A DNA stretch of 5,025 nt from Methylococcaceae bacterium NSM2-1 (lineage in GTDB: Bacteria > Pseudomonadota > Gammaproteobacteria > Methylococcales > Methylomonadaceae). How positions within the stretch are numbered: the first letter of the stretch is position 1; every line of letters begins with the position of its first letter. The position numbers and the translations under genes were made by a program. This document shows, in pieces, positions 4,830-5,025 of the stretch. The notes beneath the pieces were generated by a model, which ran no database searches, was not told the DNA's origin, and saw nothing but the letters and a program-made list of their open reading frames with translations. Location: NCBI GenBank assembly GCA_002256705.1, contig NQJI01000240.1:1-5025 (forward strand), written 5' to 3'.

Positions 4830-5025
4830 ATGGCGCTTACCAACAGCATGCGAGCCATTGAAATAGAAGCCAATGCCCTAAAACTGACTGAACGCCCCAT
4901 TCCCACACCCGAGGATCATCAGGTATTAATCAAAACAGCCGCCGCCGGCGTTAATCGCCCCGATATTATGCAACGTAAAGGTTTATACCCGCCACCTGCT
5001 GATGCTTCCGATATACCGGGGTTGG
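4830..5025 (+). CDS. PIG3-type NAD(P)H quinone oxidoreductase, N-terminal part
   Basis: The first 65 residues of a zinc-independent medium-chain dehydrogenase/reductase of the quinone oxidoreductase branch; the frame continues past the right edge. The hallmark AAGVNRPDIMQRKGLYPPP (residues 38-56) followed by ASDIPGL is characteristic of the PIG3 (TP53I3-like) subfamily, which uses NADPH to reduce quinones. The catalytic and cofactor-binding Rossmann region is not in view. The ATG at 4830 has no clear Shine-Dalgarno. The family N-terminus corresponds to MRAIEI, beginning at the second ATG (4848-4850), which also lacks one, so the start is uncertain by six codons. In many proteobacteria a PIG3 gene precedes tpiA, secG and the nuo operon; what follows here is not visible. 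The physiological substrate is unknown. Confidence 0.9.
   Translation, partial: MALTNSMRAIEIEANALKLTERPIPTPEDHQVLIKTAAAGVNRPDIMQRKGLYPPPADASDIPGL

Overview
The window reads as chromosomal housekeeping DNA from a gammaproteobacterium or betaproteobacterium with moderate to low GC. The 84 bases of 16S rRNA at the left edge (minus strand) have the proteobacterial 5' end. Their wording, a GGCGGTATGCTTAACACATG stretch followed by CGAACGGTAACAGG, reminds me most of gammaproteobacterial methanotrophs (Methylococcales). That is recall from a very short segment and should be held loosely. The gene order tyrS / M23 peptidase / erpA / argC also occurs in pseudomonads and several betaproteobacteria, usually with anmK between the peptidase gene and erpA. 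Here anmK is absent.

Layout. Positions 1-84 are the start of a minus-strand 16S gene. Positions 85-496 hold its leader (boxC-like, boxA and boxB-like elements and a hairpin) and three near-consensus sigma70 promoters spaced exactly 94 bp apart. Positions 493-1689 (minus) are tyrS, whose stop codon lies inside the -35 box of the first rRNA promoter. Positions 1690-1841 are a divergent promoter region with two short dyads. Positions 1842-3032 (plus) encode a secreted or periplasmic MepM-like M23 peptidase that appears to lack a conserved segment. Positions 3033-3291 are a convergent gene-free gap with three inverted repeats, the last a likely bidirectional terminator. Positions 3292-3624 (minus) are erpA, with its own promoter and a dyad in the argC-erpA gap. 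Positions 3694-4746 (minus) are argC. Positions 4747-4829 are a divergent promoter gap. Positions 4830-5025 (plus) are the beginning of a PIG3-type quinone oxidoreductase that runs off the window.

Functionally the genes serve translation (rRNA, tyrosyl-tRNA synthetase), cell-wall remodelling (M23), Fe-S cluster delivery (ErpA), arginine synthesis (ArgC) and NAD(P)H oxidoreduction. Apart from the tyrS-to-rRNA and argC-to-erpA arrangements they do not form one pathway. I see no previously undescribed multigene system, no mobile element and no CRISPR array. The points worth a second look are regulatory (the 94-bp promoter array and the dyad in the erpA promoter) and the shortened M23 protein.
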